From Stercorarius parasiticus (Eukaryota > Chordata > Aves > Charadriiformes > Stercorariidae): 64,000 nucleotides of DNA. A program made the translations under genes and the position numbers. Positions within the stretch are counted from its first letter, which is position 1. Each line of letters opens with the position of its first letter. The notes beneath the pieces were generated by a model, which saw nothing but the letters and a program-made list of their open reading frames with translations, was not told where the DNA came from and made no database searches. Below, piece by piece: positions 33,881-45,790 of the stretch. The stretch spans positions 265,396 through 329,395 of the forward strand of contig VWZL01001293.1 in NCBI GenBank assembly GCA_013396915.1, read 5' to 3'.

Positions 33881-34290
33881 CTCTGCTTCAGCCCCTTTTC
33901 CTGGCGGTTTTAATTTTAGCCTTTCTGCTGCGTTCTCGGCTCCGTTGTTTCCGCGAGGATCTCCGAGCCAGCGTCTTGCGTCGCCTTCGCGGGTCGGTGC
34001 TAATGGGGCTCTTCTCCCATTAGCAGCAATAACAGCGAGTTCCGCGCTTAAAACCACACACTAACTGATTTAAGCGGTTGTGTCTCGACCGTCCTCAATC
34101 ATCGGGCGCAGATATTAAATGCATCCCTGTTGCTGCGTGCAGCTTCCGACAGCTGCTGCATTTGCATACCCTCTTCCCCGGTACAAACGAGATCCTGCTT
34201 CGGAAAGTTTCTTCGGGGAATACCTCACAGTTGGCCTTGTTTGTTTAGGAAAATATTTATACAAGTTGTTCTTTGAAGAGAAAGGCTCAC
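33881..34290. other. Mixed-composition spacer, no gene seen
   Basis: CpG-containing sequence (33930-34000) passes into AT-rich patches near 34110-34130 and 34245-34275. Nothing recognised. Confidence 0.35.
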
Positions 34291-35699
34291 TGAAAGGCTT
34301 CCTGGGGAGCTGGGCGGTGGGGAGGGAGCGGAGGAGCTGGTGCAGGCTGCAGGGCCGCCGCCGCCGGGGCCCCCCCACGCTTGCTGCGGGTACCGCAGAG
34401 TTTGCAGGCTGCACCCATTGCTACTGAGGCTCCTTTCTGCTCCCCCCAGTTCGACATCCCACTGGGACCACAGCATCCTCCCGGCCCCGAGACCCGCAGG
34501 TCCTCGTCAGGCGGGGAGAGGAGCTGCTGGGCACCCTCCACTGGGTGCGGGCGAGACTGCGGCCAGGCTGGGGTCACCGCGTTGCGGGGGGAGGCTTCCA
34601 GAGCAGGAGGAAATCCCGGTGCCTGGGGGCTGCGCGAGCGGGCAGCGTGTTGGACGGAGCTGCACACAGCTCCGGGTGCAGGCGTTAAATAGGATTCCTC
34701 CCCAGAACAGTGGGATGCATCCGCTCTGGATAGCACATGCCAACCTTCTGGCAGAGGTGTCCAGGACAGGTTCCCACATGCTGGTTGAGGTTGTGCGGGA
34801 TGCCTAGGGCCAAAACCAGACCTGAGCAGATCCTTCCGTTCCCGGGGGAGCATCCTGAGCACTGGCCATCCCTGCAAGGGCCAGTCCGGGTGGCTCTCAC
34901 CCCCCTGAAGCAGGGTCCACAAAATCCCCGGCGCCTGGCGTGCTGCTGCTGTTGGCTTTGGAGCGATGTGTTGAGAGTGACTGTGTTGTTCCAGCTGGGA
35001 TCGTCCCGGGGTCCAAAGTGACGGAAGTGGTAAGGGATGATGAGCCAAGGAGCACATTCAGGGCTGGGTTTTTTTATTTTCCTTTGAGAATGTCATAGTT
35101 GGGCAACAGGAAGAACAGCAACAGGTCTGGTCCTGCTCAAACAAGTAGTTGTCCCCTCCGCCTGTCTCTGCTCTCAGCTTGGGGCTCTTCAGGCGGCCAC
35201 AAGCTCGTCCCTGCGCTGCCGGCTCAGCTTGCAGGGAGTAGGGAAAACCGCGTGCATGCGTAATTTGGAGCCACATGTAAATTGTCATCGTTATTCAAAT
35301 CAGTCGCTTTGCATCCGTGGGTGCAGGGCTGTGCTGCGGGGTGGCTCTGGAGCCGTGCTCTCCTGCAGCCCGGGGTGCGGGCTGGCAATGGGACATCGCC
35401 CTGGCCACCCTTGTGGCAGCAGGGACGGGTACCAGCCCTGCCAGTACCTCTGCCCAGGGCTGCCAGCCACCTCTGACCCTCGCGGGGGCCGGGTAAGGGG
35501 GGTACAGGCGGAACCGATGGCATTTCGGGGCAAACCACCTACATCCCTGCGAGCGAGGAGCGCGGGAGTTGCAGCAGGCTGGCGTCCCCGCTCTTCTGGT
35601 TTGAATTTCAGGAACTGGTCGTTTTTAAGTATTTTGGCCCATTCCCTGCACTGTGGCGGGAGGTGCTGCAGGATCATATCATCATTTGCAGGGTAAGGG
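34291..35699. other. GC-rich spacer with a short GCC run, no gene seen
   Basis: Four tandem CCG trinucleotides sit near 34351-34364. The longest frame is a 256-codon minus-strand frame (34287-35057), overlapped by plus frames of 155 codons. Neither is recognised and I judge them composition-driven. Confidence 0.4.
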
Positions 35700-36160
35700 C
35701 AAACTCCAGATCGCTTTGCCTGGCTGTTGAATAGGACCTCTTTATTAGGTCAGAAATGTGGCTGACTTCTTCCCATCTGACTCCACGTTTCCTGTTTTCT
35801 TCAGGGACCTGGAATGAAAAACACTGAACCACCACAGGAAAAGTCATTCTCGCTCGGGCACTGAAATTCAGGACAGGCGAAAGTTTTCACACGGGTTCCC
35901 CTGGGATTCCCCAGCCCGGGTTTGTACATACAAGTGGTTTAAATCATCCAGGCACTTAGTTGAACTGGACTTAATGTCCAACCCTCTCGAGATCAGCCCA
36001 TCTCTGTTTACTGCTCCAAATACTTAATTTTATTGTTACGTAAGGATAATGCTGCTTCTCACATTCGGCGGCGTCTTCTCCTAATGCGACTTAAGTGGTA
36101 CAAATTTTTAGATATATAAAATGTGCACTCCTCTGCAATTAAACACAGAGTGCTTCGGCT
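35700..36160. promoter_or_regulatory. Moderately AT-rich segment
   Basis: AT-rich patches at 35725-35755 and 36005-36050 (TACTTAATTTTATTG) and 36100-36145 (ATATATAAAATG, GCAATTAAAC). Weaker than the main islands. Evidence is compositional only. Confidence 0.2.
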
Positions 36161-36960
36161 GCCTGTCCGAGCGTTGCAGGATGTGAACCTCTCAGCAGAA
36201 AGAGAGATGCTCTGAGGTACCCTGCTAAAGGTGCCCAGGCTTGTTTTCAGGCTGCTGCGGTGGGTTAAATGGGCACTGCGGGTCTTGGCTTGGCCCCTCC
36301 ACTGCGGCTGCTGGGGACGGAGGGACTGTCCATCCCCCCCGTCAACCCGCTGCATGAGAAGGTTAAGAATGAGCCCAAACCCAAGGCAGCCCAGGGAAAT
36401 GCAGGTTTCCAAGGTGCTGGTGTCGGGGTGGGCATTGAACATCTGTGTGTGCGACCACTGGGACTCATTGGAGGGTGGAGGACCTGGGGAAGGGGCTGCT
36501 CTGGGGTGGCTGGTGTCAAAGGGTGGAAGAAACCTAGCAGTGCTTGCCGTGCAGTGCACGTCTTGGGTTGATATTGTCCCCAAATGGTTCGGGATTGGAA
36601 AGAAATGTATGTACAGGGCAAGTAATGCGGTCAGAAAGTCACAATTGCATGAGTAGGGGGAAAAGTTACTCGTATCGGCTGGGCCATGGGAGAGAAGCTG
36701 TGGTGTGATAATAAGTAGGTTATATATGAGCTTTGGATGAACAGAGCTCGGTTTCCATGGCTGTAAGTCCAGGAAAAACTCACCCCAAAGCAAAACAAGA
36801 CCGCAGACTTGTGTTTCGCCTGGATTACGTACACCCAGGGGGAGCAGGTTGGTTGGGCTTTGTAGGTTTGTGCATGTTGATTGCGTGTTTTGGGGGTCAC
36901 AGCTTGGCAAGAGAAAAATCTGACCCTCATACATGAGAAAAAGATTTTAAAAAAGCTCTC
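36161..36960. other. Spacer containing a 291-codon minus-strand frame
   Basis: The frame at 36059-36934 (minus) is long for sequence of this moderate GC content. Its predicted protein has no recognisable domain, ends in an arginine-rich tail encoded by a CCGCCG-like patch, and has no splice or promoter context. A retroelement or a chance frame is possible. I do not call it a gene. Confidence 0.35.
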
Positions 36961-37390
36961 CCAGACTTAGCACCCCCCCCACCGAGGTACCTCTTGCTCC
37001 CCAGGCAGAAGGACGCCTCGCACAGAAATCGCTGCTCCTCCAGGACCTCTCTGCTCCGGGAAAGTCCTCCTCATCCCAGCCAGCTCGGGAAAGCAAAACA
37101 CCGTGTTTAGCAAAAACATTCCTGGAAACGGCTGGTGCTCACGCACCGCTCCATCAACGTCCTCACGGCTTCTCCTCCGCCGTATCAGCGCCAGCCCCGC
37201 TGTTCTTGCCAAGCCAGGAAAGTCTGACAATGAAAGGAGTCCATCATCACTCTCGCACACGTTTCCTAACGCTTGTTTTAATGCCCGAACATCTGGGAGA
37301 GATGCGTGTTACGCTCCCCGAGCCGTTTGCTTTGGCTGCGCCGAGACATTTCGAGCGACGGGGGGGGAAGCAGAGCCTGTGTGGGCCAAG
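36961..37390. other. GC-rich spacer, no gene seen
   Basis: C run at 36973-36981. Overlapping frames of about 100 codons on both strands. Confidence 0.4.
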
Positions 37391-37735
37391 GTTGGAAGGG
37401 GGGAGAATTATTTTAGAAGTGCATGACAAGTAATTAACAGCTTCCTGAGAACTAGAGCCAGCTGAAAATTTTACTGAAGTTTCTTTTTGCCGAAGAAGAA
37501 TGGCTTTGTGAGAAAACAATTTCTCTTCCATTCTTCCTTCTATTGAGAATATGGGAGGTTTTCTTAAAAAAAAAAAGAAGGATACTCTGATATTTTTGGT
37601 TGCTGGGAAAAAAACCCTTTCTCAGCCCAAAGCTTTCTGCTTTTTGCTAGATGATAGACAAGCCCAGGGAAAAAGAAAAAAAAAAAAAAAGAAAAAAGAA
37701 AGAAGAAAAAAATAAAGGGGAATTACCTTTCCGTT
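37391..37735. repeat. AT-rich segment with an A-rich purine tract
   Basis: The tract at 37670-37716 is nearly pure A with scattered G on the plus strand. Upstream are TTATTTTAGAAG and AAGTAATTAACAGC, which are enhancer-like words. The tract is simple sequence. No transcript-like sequence precedes it. Confidence 0.5.
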
Positions 37736-38335
37736 GACAGAAAGGCAGGGCAGAAAGGCAAGGCGAGCTGTTGATGCGTGGGGCTGCGGGCAGCACCCTC
37801 CCTGCGAGAGCCCGCCCGCCTCCGGCAGCCACCCAGAAATAATGACGTGGATGGTTCTATTAAATTCAATTATATTTGAAACAAGTAGATTAGGCTACGT
37901 AGCTAATTAACAGCAACCTTCGTGGTGAGAGCTTCATTAGGAGCACAGGGTCACTGCCGGGGGGCGGCGGAGGTGTCCTCGCCCCGTCCTCGCTGCCTGT
38001 CCCGCTGGGGGACGTCGGCGGTGGACCCGTGGGACGGCACTTCCAGGTCTGGCTGTAATGATGCTAATACGCTGCTTTCTGGTAATTTTCTATTAATTGT
38101 TTGCACTCCCTGTGTGTCTTCAATCCATTAGTTACACTTTCAGGGATCGTAGCGGGCAATAAATCCTCTGGTCTGCCAAGGGCTCCTGCGACGTCTTCCA
38201 CACGATCGTCCCCCCGGCTGATGTTTGTAATGCAATCGAAGCCTCGGCCCCTGTCAGACCCCGTCCCCCCGCTCTTCCCCCCGCCAGCGGCAGCCGGAGC
38301 AGCGCTGCTGGCTTCCCCCAGGGCCGCGCCTGCGG
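37736..38335. other. CpG-rich sequence around a small AT-rich island
   Basis: A short AT-rich patch (37846-37935, with TAAATTCAATTATATTTG and GCTAATTAACAGC) is followed by dense CpGs at 37955-38045, another AT patch (38050-38165, with TTTTCTATTAATTG) and a second CpG-rich stretch to 38335. Alternation of CpG-rich and homeodomain-site-rich DNA is suggestive of regulatory DNA, but no promoter is visible. Confidence 0.3.
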
Positions 38336-38720
38336 AGGGATGATAAGGGAATTGGATTTTAGTGGCGACACTAGAGGTGAAATCCAAAGATCCAGAATAT
38401 TTAGTTATGTTTACCCACAGTAATCAGCTTCTCAAATAGATGTCACTGGGAAAGCTTGCGCTACACTGATTGCGCCGCTCCCCGCTTTCTGCCCAGGGGC
38501 AAACAGCTCTGATTAATATTTCACAACACTTCTTTTTTTTTTTTTCTTTACCCCTTTTTTTTTTTTTTTTTTTGTGCTTGGAGAGCCTTGATGGAGAGAG
38601 ACAGAATATTTTACCATCTCTTGTGTTTGCCTCCTCCAGTAATCATTGGATTCAATCACTCTTGCAATGTTTTTATGAATTAATAACAGGCACTTTGGAG
38701 GGCTAGCAGGGAGATGGGAA
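38336..38720. promoter_or_regulatory. AT-rich island with a double T tract
   Basis: Includes GGGAATTGGATTTTAG, CAGAATATTTAG and CTGATTAATATTTC. Two T runs lie at 38533-38545 and 38556-38573, then sequence with ATGAATTAATAACAGG. Candidate regulatory element by composition. Confidence 0.3.
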
Positions 38721-38930
38721 ATGCAATCTGTACAACCTTAATGAGCACCGTGGGGACCCGGTACCATGGTTTCCGAAATCCTCTCTGTGCTTCGCTCTAA
38801 ATCATTGTCTTTAAAAATTACCTGCTTGCAGTTGGCTTTCGATGGCTGTGGTTGGCGGGTGCGGACACCTGCCTCCCCGCTGCGCCTGGCCTTCCAGCGC
38901 GAGGGCTCCTTTGGAAGCTGGCCCAATTAA
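38721..38930. other. Mixed spacer
   Basis: No gene or repeat recognised. It leads into the T tract at 38931. Confidence 0.3.
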
Positions 38931-39010
38931 TTTTTTTTTAGTTCGTTTTTTTTTTTTTTTTTTTTTTTGTTGCTTTAATAAAAGCTCACCTTTGTCAGCG
39001 CTGACAAAAC
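38931..39010. repeat. Poly-T tract followed by an 18-bp perfect palindrome
   Basis: Two T runs (38931-38939 and 38946-38968) precede GCTTTAATAAAAGC. TTTGTCAGCGCTGACAAA at 38991-39008 is then perfectly self-complementary. It contains inverted TCAGC/GCTGA words. A dimeric binding site is possible but not assignable. Confidence 0.7.
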
Positions 39011-39880
39011 GTTTGTCTTCGCTGCCTCGTTAGTGTTTGCTCTGCCCCAGCCGCCGCCGCCACTGGAACAAGCGGGATGGATGGGGGCGAAGCCGTGCCG
39101 GCAAATTAGCTCCTGCCACCAGGCTGGGGAATAAAGGATTTGGGGCATTTTGCTCTGCAATTCCATGGGACAGATGGAATTGGGGAAGGGGGAGGTGTGT
39201 TGGCTGCGGCTCTGATTGCCACCGCTGCTGCAAACCGGGGGAAAGCGGGGCAGGGAACGGGAGGGTCCCACCGCGGGGTGGTGGGCACCTCTCCGTCTCT
39301 CGGGGGGGCAGAGGGACGGGGCTCCGGTGCCTGCGTTGCTGACTCAGCAGAGCTGGCTTTGCCCAGGCGTTCTCCAGCCTTCCCTGCTCTCCGATAGCTT
39401 CCCATCAGGAGACAGCCCTGCTCTTCTGCTGGGCGGCTCTTCCAAGGTGGCGTTTCTTCCCCCCTCCACCCAAGTGGAAACCAGTTGCATGGGGTGGTGG
39501 CGTCTCCCGGCCCAGGCAGCACGTGCAGATCTCAGGAGGGAGGACAGGCGCCGTGGGCCGAGCTTTGCCTGCGGTACTGCTGGGATGCCGGGTCGCCTGT
39601 CACCCCACGTCGCTGGTGCTCTCCGTGGCACCATGGTGGGTGCTGCCCGGTGCATCTGCTGCTGCGTCTGCAGAGCGCCCGGCCCGGTGGGGCTGGGACC
39701 TCTGGAGGGACCCTCCCGAGCCCCCTGTCCCGTGCCTGTGGAGAGGACTGACCCCCAGCCCCCGGGGTCACCTTGTCCTCCTGGGGCAGAGCAGGGGCAG
39801 TGCAGAGGAGCCGAGCGCGCGGGGCGCTGGGGACGAGCATCCAGCCACCCCTCAGCCTAGACGTGCGCCTGCACTTTTAA
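39011..39880. other. GC-rich spacer, no gene seen
   Basis: CCGCCGCCG at 39051-39059. A 214-codon plus-strand frame (39216-39860) overlaps minus-strand frames of 102-138 codons. None recognisable. Confidence 0.4.
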
Positions 39881-40690
39881 AATTTGTCTGAGTGGAAATT
39901 TGGCCACGGGCAGCACAATTGTGTTTCAGGCTTTGAAGCCAACTGGAGTCATTAAAGCACATACTCGATTCCTCTGGAGGGAGCAGAGCTGTTGATAGGG
40001 CGTAATTTTACAGCACGAGTGCTGGGGCTCGATCCAGCGTTAGTGTCTGTGCGAGCGCGTGCCTGAGGAGTCCAGAAATACCAACGGGCGAGATCCGAAC
40101 GGAGGGTCCTGTGCTGGGTCCCTGGACAAGAGAAGCCTTGGGAAGGGGCTGGGGGCCGCGGGAGAGCTCGGTGCCCACCCACGGGGGACGGTGCGGATGT
40201 GGCACAGCTGCTCGGAGCACGGGCTTGCTCACGACATCTCTGGGAGCCCAGACGCTCCTCAGGTCTTCGGGAAGTGATGTTTCCCGCTTTGGTCACCTGC
40301 AAGAGGTAAATGCTGGTGGGACCCTCGTGCGAGGTCTCCATCGAGGCTGGTGGGTTTGCAGGGCTGGGGACGGGGGTGTCCCCGAGCCCCCGGCAGCATC
40401 CACAGGACCAGCATGCAGGTCCGGGTGCTCACCCACACTAGTGCTCGGCCAGAACGTAGTGCTCCTGCTACTTTTAATTGAGGATTAAATAAATGAAAGA
40501 AGCAAACCAAGCGCCCCCCAAGGGCTGCAGCCTCTGGACACCGTCTCCTCCTCTTGGGCTCGCCGGCTCTGGCCATGGCCGCCCCGAGAGCCCGCTCTGC
40601 CCACGCCGGCCTTGGTGGGGACGGGGTGATCCTGCCTGCAGAGCCGCTCTCTTGGGAGCCCAGGAACATCCCATCCCGCATGACAAACGC
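39881..40690. other. GC-rich spacer with AT-rich edges, no gene seen
   Basis: AT patches lie at 39878-39930 and 40470-40495 (TTTTAATTGAGG). Frames up to 140 codons are unrecognised. Confidence 0.38.
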
Positions 40691-40940
40691 ACCTCCCCGA
40701 GCTCCTCACAAGTGCCCTAACTCATTTCCAAACCCCTCGACAGAAAATTGCGTGGCGTTTATAAGCGGACCCAGCAGAGCTCCAGCTTCAGAGACTTCTC
40801 AGTTTTCACCCTTCTCTGTTTACTTTCTGGGCCTTTTTAATCGCTTTTTAGAAGTCTGTTCTCAGCCTACAGCTATTTTCGAGATGTGGCGCGGAGATCT
40901 TAGTCTGGGTGACTAATAAGTAATTTATAGAGACTTGGCC
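40691..40940. promoter_or_regulatory. Moderately AT-rich segment
   Basis: TTTTTAATCGC and GACTAATAAGTAATTTATAG at the right edge are the AT-rich parts. Weak evidence for a regulatory element. Confidence 0.2.
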
Positions 40941-41500
40941 AGCACCGCTCAAACATCTCTGCCGGCCAGACAGGCGTTACGGCGCGGCAGACGTGTCGGG
41001 ACACGCGCGGCAAGTGCATGGGAGCAACACCTCCCCATCGCTGATGGTCTCAGAGCGGCGTGAACGGGGCAGCGCTGGCCATGCCGAGGGCAAACGGGGC
41101 GGCTCTCACACAACCTGCTGCGGGGGGGAGCGGGCAGAGAGGACGCTCCGTGGCTGGGTACGGGCAAAGCCAGGGCGGTTTGGATGCGCTGCTGGGGAAG
41201 CTCATGTTCAAAGAATTTCCCCCAAAACAACTGTTGACCTTCCCTAGCGAGCCAGGCACAGATTTCCTCCGTGGATTTCTAGTGTGAGTAGCCGGGGCTC
41301 CCCAGGTCTGGAGAAGGACAGCCCGTGGGTTGCCCACTGGCAAGGAGTGCTGGCCACGGCCCCCAGCCCGGCAGGATGGTCCTCGGCGGCCGGGCAGCTC
41401 GGCTGCCAGCGGGATGCATTGGGGCACCCAGCACCCCCCGGCACAGCCAGCCCCGTCCCTGAGCATCCCTCCTCCTGCCCACACCTCTGCGCTGCCAGTT
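40941..41500. other. GC-rich spacer, no gene seen
   Basis: CpG-rich near 40975-41010. A 144-codon minus-strand frame (41050-41484) is unrecognised. Confidence 0.4.
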
Positions 41501-42010
41501 GATTATTTTTTATTTTATTTTATTTTTTGTCTTTCTTTCCTCTTTGCTTGATGGTGCTGTTGTAAAAGCCCTGAACAATAGCCCGCATTTATCCGGAGCG
41601 CACCAGCCTGCCAGCTGGCGGCAGATCAGCCTTCTCATCCCCTTCCAGGGCTCTTAAAGACAACTGTCCCAGAAACCGGGGTGTGCGTTGCTCTGAGAAG
41701 TCCCTGCTCTCTTAAATGCCTGGGCACTGGTACAATTAATGTTTAGCGCGGCATTCTTGTTTCCTGGTTGCCATTCTCCACAAAACAATGGGGTGTTTTG
41801 CCCATGAAATTACTGTTCTGATTAGGAGGAATATGTCCGTCATTAGACTTTCAAATGCGATCCTTCTGCAGCGCAGCGCTGGCAATCCGGCTGAGATTAC
41901 TCCGGCGATATTTCTGTTCCTGAAGGGAAATAGCAAGTGCAAATAGGGCAATTTTATACACTTACGGGGGAAAGGGATTTGCATTGATGGATGCTGTTGT
42001 GTTCGCAGCG
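41501..42010. promoter_or_regulatory. AT-rich island beginning with a TTTTA repeat
   Basis: A (TTTTA)n-like simple repeat lies at 41505-41527. Beyond a GC-richer patch, 41730-41985 contains ACAATTAATG, GAAATTACTG, TGATTAGG, CATTAGAC and GGCAATTTTATACAC. Candidate enhancer on composition. Confidence 0.3.
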
Positions 42011-43585
42011 ACGACAGCTGGGGCCAGGGCACGCACAGGCTCCGCCAGGTTGCAACTCTTGCTCTCTCTCTCTATACGTATGTCTGCGTATGTGCAATAA
42101 TCCACATTTTAAGAGGGGCCCAAGCTGGCCCAGGCGGGACAGGCAGCTCCGCCAGCGCCGCAGCCTTGACCTTGAAAACCCAGGGCCTTTTAATTCAGAG
42201 CAGATGTTCCAGGTTGCTCCAACAGCAAAGTCCCATCAGAAATCCGTGTCCGGAGGGAGGGAACAGGTCTCGCGTTGGGCTGTTTGCACGGCTGCAGCAT
42301 GGGGGGCATGGGATGGAGCCGGTCAATGTGGGGGGGCTCTGAAGTGCAGCGGCACCCCGAGCTGTTTTGGCGTTCGCACTCTGGTCCATCTGCAAAGGGA
42401 AGGTGCCGGGGATGGGGCAGTTGTGCAGCGGTGTGCGGTGTGGGGTCTGGCGGTGGCTCGGAGGGGCCGGTGTTCCAGGGGGAAGGGGCTCAGAGCCAGG
42501 CTGGGCTATGGAGACACACGGCAGGCTGCGGGGCTGCCTCAGGCAGCTCCTGTCGGCACCACACAAAGCGTTTCATCCGAAAAGACGTTGGGAACAGAGG
42601 TTAGGGAAGGCAGATAAAAGATACAGCAAGATCCCTGAACTCGGCAGCTCCCCGCGGTGTGCCAGGGATGCTGTTATCCCTTGTTATCCCTCCCTGCCCA
42701 TATCCCACCCGAGCTGGGTGCTGCTCGGGGGTCACAGCCATGCCTGGGCGCTTCTTCCCGCTCGGTTTTACTCCTGCCTTCCCCAGACCCACAGCGTTCA
42801 GTAATGGGGCTGGAACGGGGAGGTCCCGGTCCCCATCCCGTGGCTCCTACCCCCAGCCATGCCTCTCTTGCTCATAAAATGTCCCTTCCTGAGCCTTGGA
42901 GAGGTTTTTTTTTCCCGAGTTCGGCTGACACAAATTCCCACCGGAGAGCTGGAGGCTGGCAATCAGCTTACTCATTCCCGGCTTATCATCACAAACCTCT
43001 GACCTTCAAACATGGCTGGTGCGGTGCCCGGCCGAGGGAACTGGAACCCAAACAGACAGAGATTCACCGGCGCTTCCTTATTGCTGCCTGAAACCTCCCG
43101 GCAAATTCACATCCCCGCCCCGAGGACCTCATCCCCCGGGAATGCCAGTGCCTCCGGGTAACCCTCATCTGATGCTGGCACAGGGATGGTCCCATGAGTG
43201 GCCGGACCCCACGTGCCACCTCTCGTGGGACGTGTGTCCCATTCTCCTCTGCATTGCAATCCCCAGGAAGCAAGGCTGGGGTCTGGGGGGTGTTGGTGAG
43301 CGGGTTTGGGCTCTGTTACCCCTCCAAAGAGACGCCGGGGCACCCCAGGAGCCGAATCGGAGCCCCCCTGAGCCATCAGAGTACGTCAGAGCCACCTGCA
43401 GCCATTGGGGACGGGGAGCAGCCCGGCTGCACCCGCTCCCGCACCTTTCCCACGCAGATCGCGGGCAAAAAGTGGGGAGCCGCGGGGCTGGAGGGGTGTT
43501 CCTCCCCCTGCCCCAGTGGGGACGTGGGTGAGGCAACTGGTGTGCCACTGGGAACGGAGGAATGCGGCAAAATGGGAGCGGGTGG
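42011..43585. other. GC-rich spacer, no gene seen
   Basis: A short CT-rich simple stretch lies at 42061-42074 and a small tandem duplication of GTTATCCC(T) at about 42673-42690. The longest frame is a 208-codon plus-strand frame (41991-42617), low-complexity and unrecognised. Confidence 0.4.
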
Positions 43586-44190
43586 GGGGGAGAGAAATTA
43601 ATAATTATCTAAACCGCACCCCTATCGCTGTTCATCAAAATTTGCCCATACTTCATTCCAGTCTCCTTTCTTCTTCTTGCCTCCAGTAAGTACTTTAACA
43701 TCCTTTTTAAAAATTAAAGGGGGAGGGTTATGGAACAGATAAGAGATAATTGCCTAGCTTTGACTCTTCTATTGATGTGAAAATAGGATTGGAATTACTC
43801 ACTCTGGTTGAAAGGTTAGTTGAAGGTTATTACAGGAAAATTGTTATTCATACATTTTTTCTGTGCTGCTGGATAGCCTAAAAGATTAAATTCACAGAGT
43901 GCATAATGACCCATCACAACGGACAATGGTGGGAATAATCTCCAGAGACTCCAGATAACAGAACAGAGACTTCTTTGAATAATTCATGGTTCAACAGACA
44001 TCCCTCACTAACAGATTACATGTGAGTTTTCATTAGAAAGGAGATAATTTAAAGTAGCTTTAAAAATAACCGGTATTTTTAACGGAAGTGGAATTACCAT
44101 AAGCATTTATGCAGTTTGTTTATGCTTTAATAAATCTACTTTCCTCCTGACCTTCATGCCATGGGAACAAAACGCACAGGGATAAAGAAA
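43586..44190. promoter_or_regulatory. Strong AT-rich island, candidate conserved enhancer
   Basis: The island begins AAATTAATAATTATC and continues for about 600 bp with GATAATTGCC, GGAATTACTC, GTTATTCATAC, GAATAATTCATGG, GAGATAATTTAAAG and GGAATTACC. WGATAA-type words (GATAAG near 43738, AGATAA) may be GATA sites. A minus-strand frame reaching 44107 includes a Cys-x2-Cys pair but lacks a complete C2H2 finger. One of the best candidates here for a deeply conserved element. Confidence 0.43.
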
Positions 44191-44440
44191 GTCATTGTTT
44201 GTGACAGTCCCCTCTCCTCCGCGTACTGCTGATCGAGCATCGGTTTCATATTCTGCCTCACACTTGACTGCTTTTAACACACGGGACATGTGAGCGCTCC
44301 CGGCTGAGAAAGATGCTCCGCACATCCCGGACCACCCGGCGCTGGGTGGGATGCTGATGGAGATGCGCGGGGACCCGGCGGGGGTCGTCGTTCCCTGGCC
44401 CCTGCGCTGCTGGGCTCCCTCACCCAGCGCCAAAATCACA
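44191..44440. other. GC-rich spacer between two strong AT-rich islands
   Basis: No gene or repeat. It separates the islands at 43586 and 44441. Confidence 0.35.
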
Positions 44441-44710
44441 CCCCAGCCCCGGCTAATCTTTTAATTTCATCTCGTGGAATAGCTATTACACTTTAAAAGC
44501 GGATTGTTTGTTAAAAGCACGCATTTGTTTAGGTTTAATGGAGGCCCGATACGCATCTATCGCATTGTTGTGAGCTGCGACAAATATATCTTAAATAATT
44601 AATTGATATTTAGTAAACATATAATAGCTATCTCCTCCAATCTAAATTAAATACTAATTAAAGCTATATAATTCGCTGCTACGGGCTGCTTAGATTACAA
44701 CGTTGCCGAC
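44441..44710. promoter_or_regulatory. Strong AT-rich island, candidate enhancer
   Basis: Very AT-rich from about 44575, with AATAATTAATTGAT (44595 onward), TAGTAAACATATAATAG (a forkhead-like GTAAACA core) and TAATTA at 44655-44660. All frames closed. Probably part of a pair with 43586-44190. Confidence 0.4.
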
Positions 44711-45790
44711 GAGGGGGATGAGGAGGGTTGCTGTCGCTGTGGAGGGGTGAGCAGGGGTTCCCCCGGAGGGGGCATTGGGGGTGTTATCTCCACTTTCGGG
44801 CAGGATTTGGGGTGCCTGCGGCTGGGAGAAGGCTGGGATCGGGTACGGGATGCAGGTTCCGGGAGGGCAAAGTGCCTGATGGAAGCTGCAGTCCGGGCGC
44901 TGCCTTCCCGCAGCATCCCCGCTTCTTCACCATTTCCAGGCTTCGCTGCCTCCGTCGGGGGTTTAAAGCCAACTATTTAACTGCTCACAAAATAAAATGG
45001 GTGGGAGAGTCGAGGCGGTAATTATACGGTAAGGTAAGATAAAGCAAATATTTGAAAGGTGATTCATTTCCAGCATAGCTGAGTGATGCGCAAGCATTCC
45101 TCTGGGAGAGCGTCAGCTTGGGAAATATTTACCTTCCCCCATCAGGTGGATTTGTGGGCACTGCGCAGAGTAAACGTTGAGTAAAGTAACAGGGAGCTGC
45201 TTCGCAGAAGGCCATCACGCGCCGTGTCCCCTGCTTGCCTCACCGCTGTTGACAGAGCATATTTAGAGCACACAAGAAGGACTTTGACCTAAAGCAACTG
45301 TTAAAAAGGAAAAAGGAGTAACTGTGCTGCAATCAGCGACGCTTCCCTGGGTTTCTCCTGGCCTTGCCAAGAGCAGAATGTCTTGTAAAGTCTGCAGGAA
45401 ACAACGTTTTCCTTTATCTTGCAGAAGATGTTTGCTCTAATTGTCATCTTCCTGTGGCCGAGGGGCTGTCGCTGGGGGCCGGCCGGAGCTGGGGGCCGGG
45501 GCTGGGCGGTGGAAAACGCTTTTCTTGGAGGCCCCACGGACACAGCAGCAGCTCCCCGGGGCAGCTCGTCCTGCGGCGGCCGCTGCCCGCCTCTGCGTGG
45601 CACAGGATGCTCAATGTTTTGCTCCCAGCTGTAGGTAATTCCTTGCTCCACCTTCACTTTGATAACGCCGTTTTCAAATCTCGAGGGTGGTGGGAAGAGC
45701 TGCCCTCCTCCATGGGCAGGAGGGTCTCCATCAGGACCAGGTCTTCCCCAGCTCCACCAGCTTTGGGTCACGCTGGTGCAGACGGAAAGC
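44711..45790. other. Mixed spacer, no gene seen
   Basis: GC-rich to 44960, AT-richer at 44970-45310 (GTAATTATACGG), then GC-rich. A 280-codon minus-strand frame (45301-46143) overlaps a 150-codon plus-strand frame and carries no domain. Confidence 0.38.

Noticed and set aside
44107..44439. Minus-strand frame with a Cys-x2-Cys pair and a later Leu-x2-His, resembling a zinc finger
   Set aside because: Spacing between the cysteine pair and the histidine is two residues too long and there is no second histidine before the stop. It sits in a strong AT-rich non-coding island.
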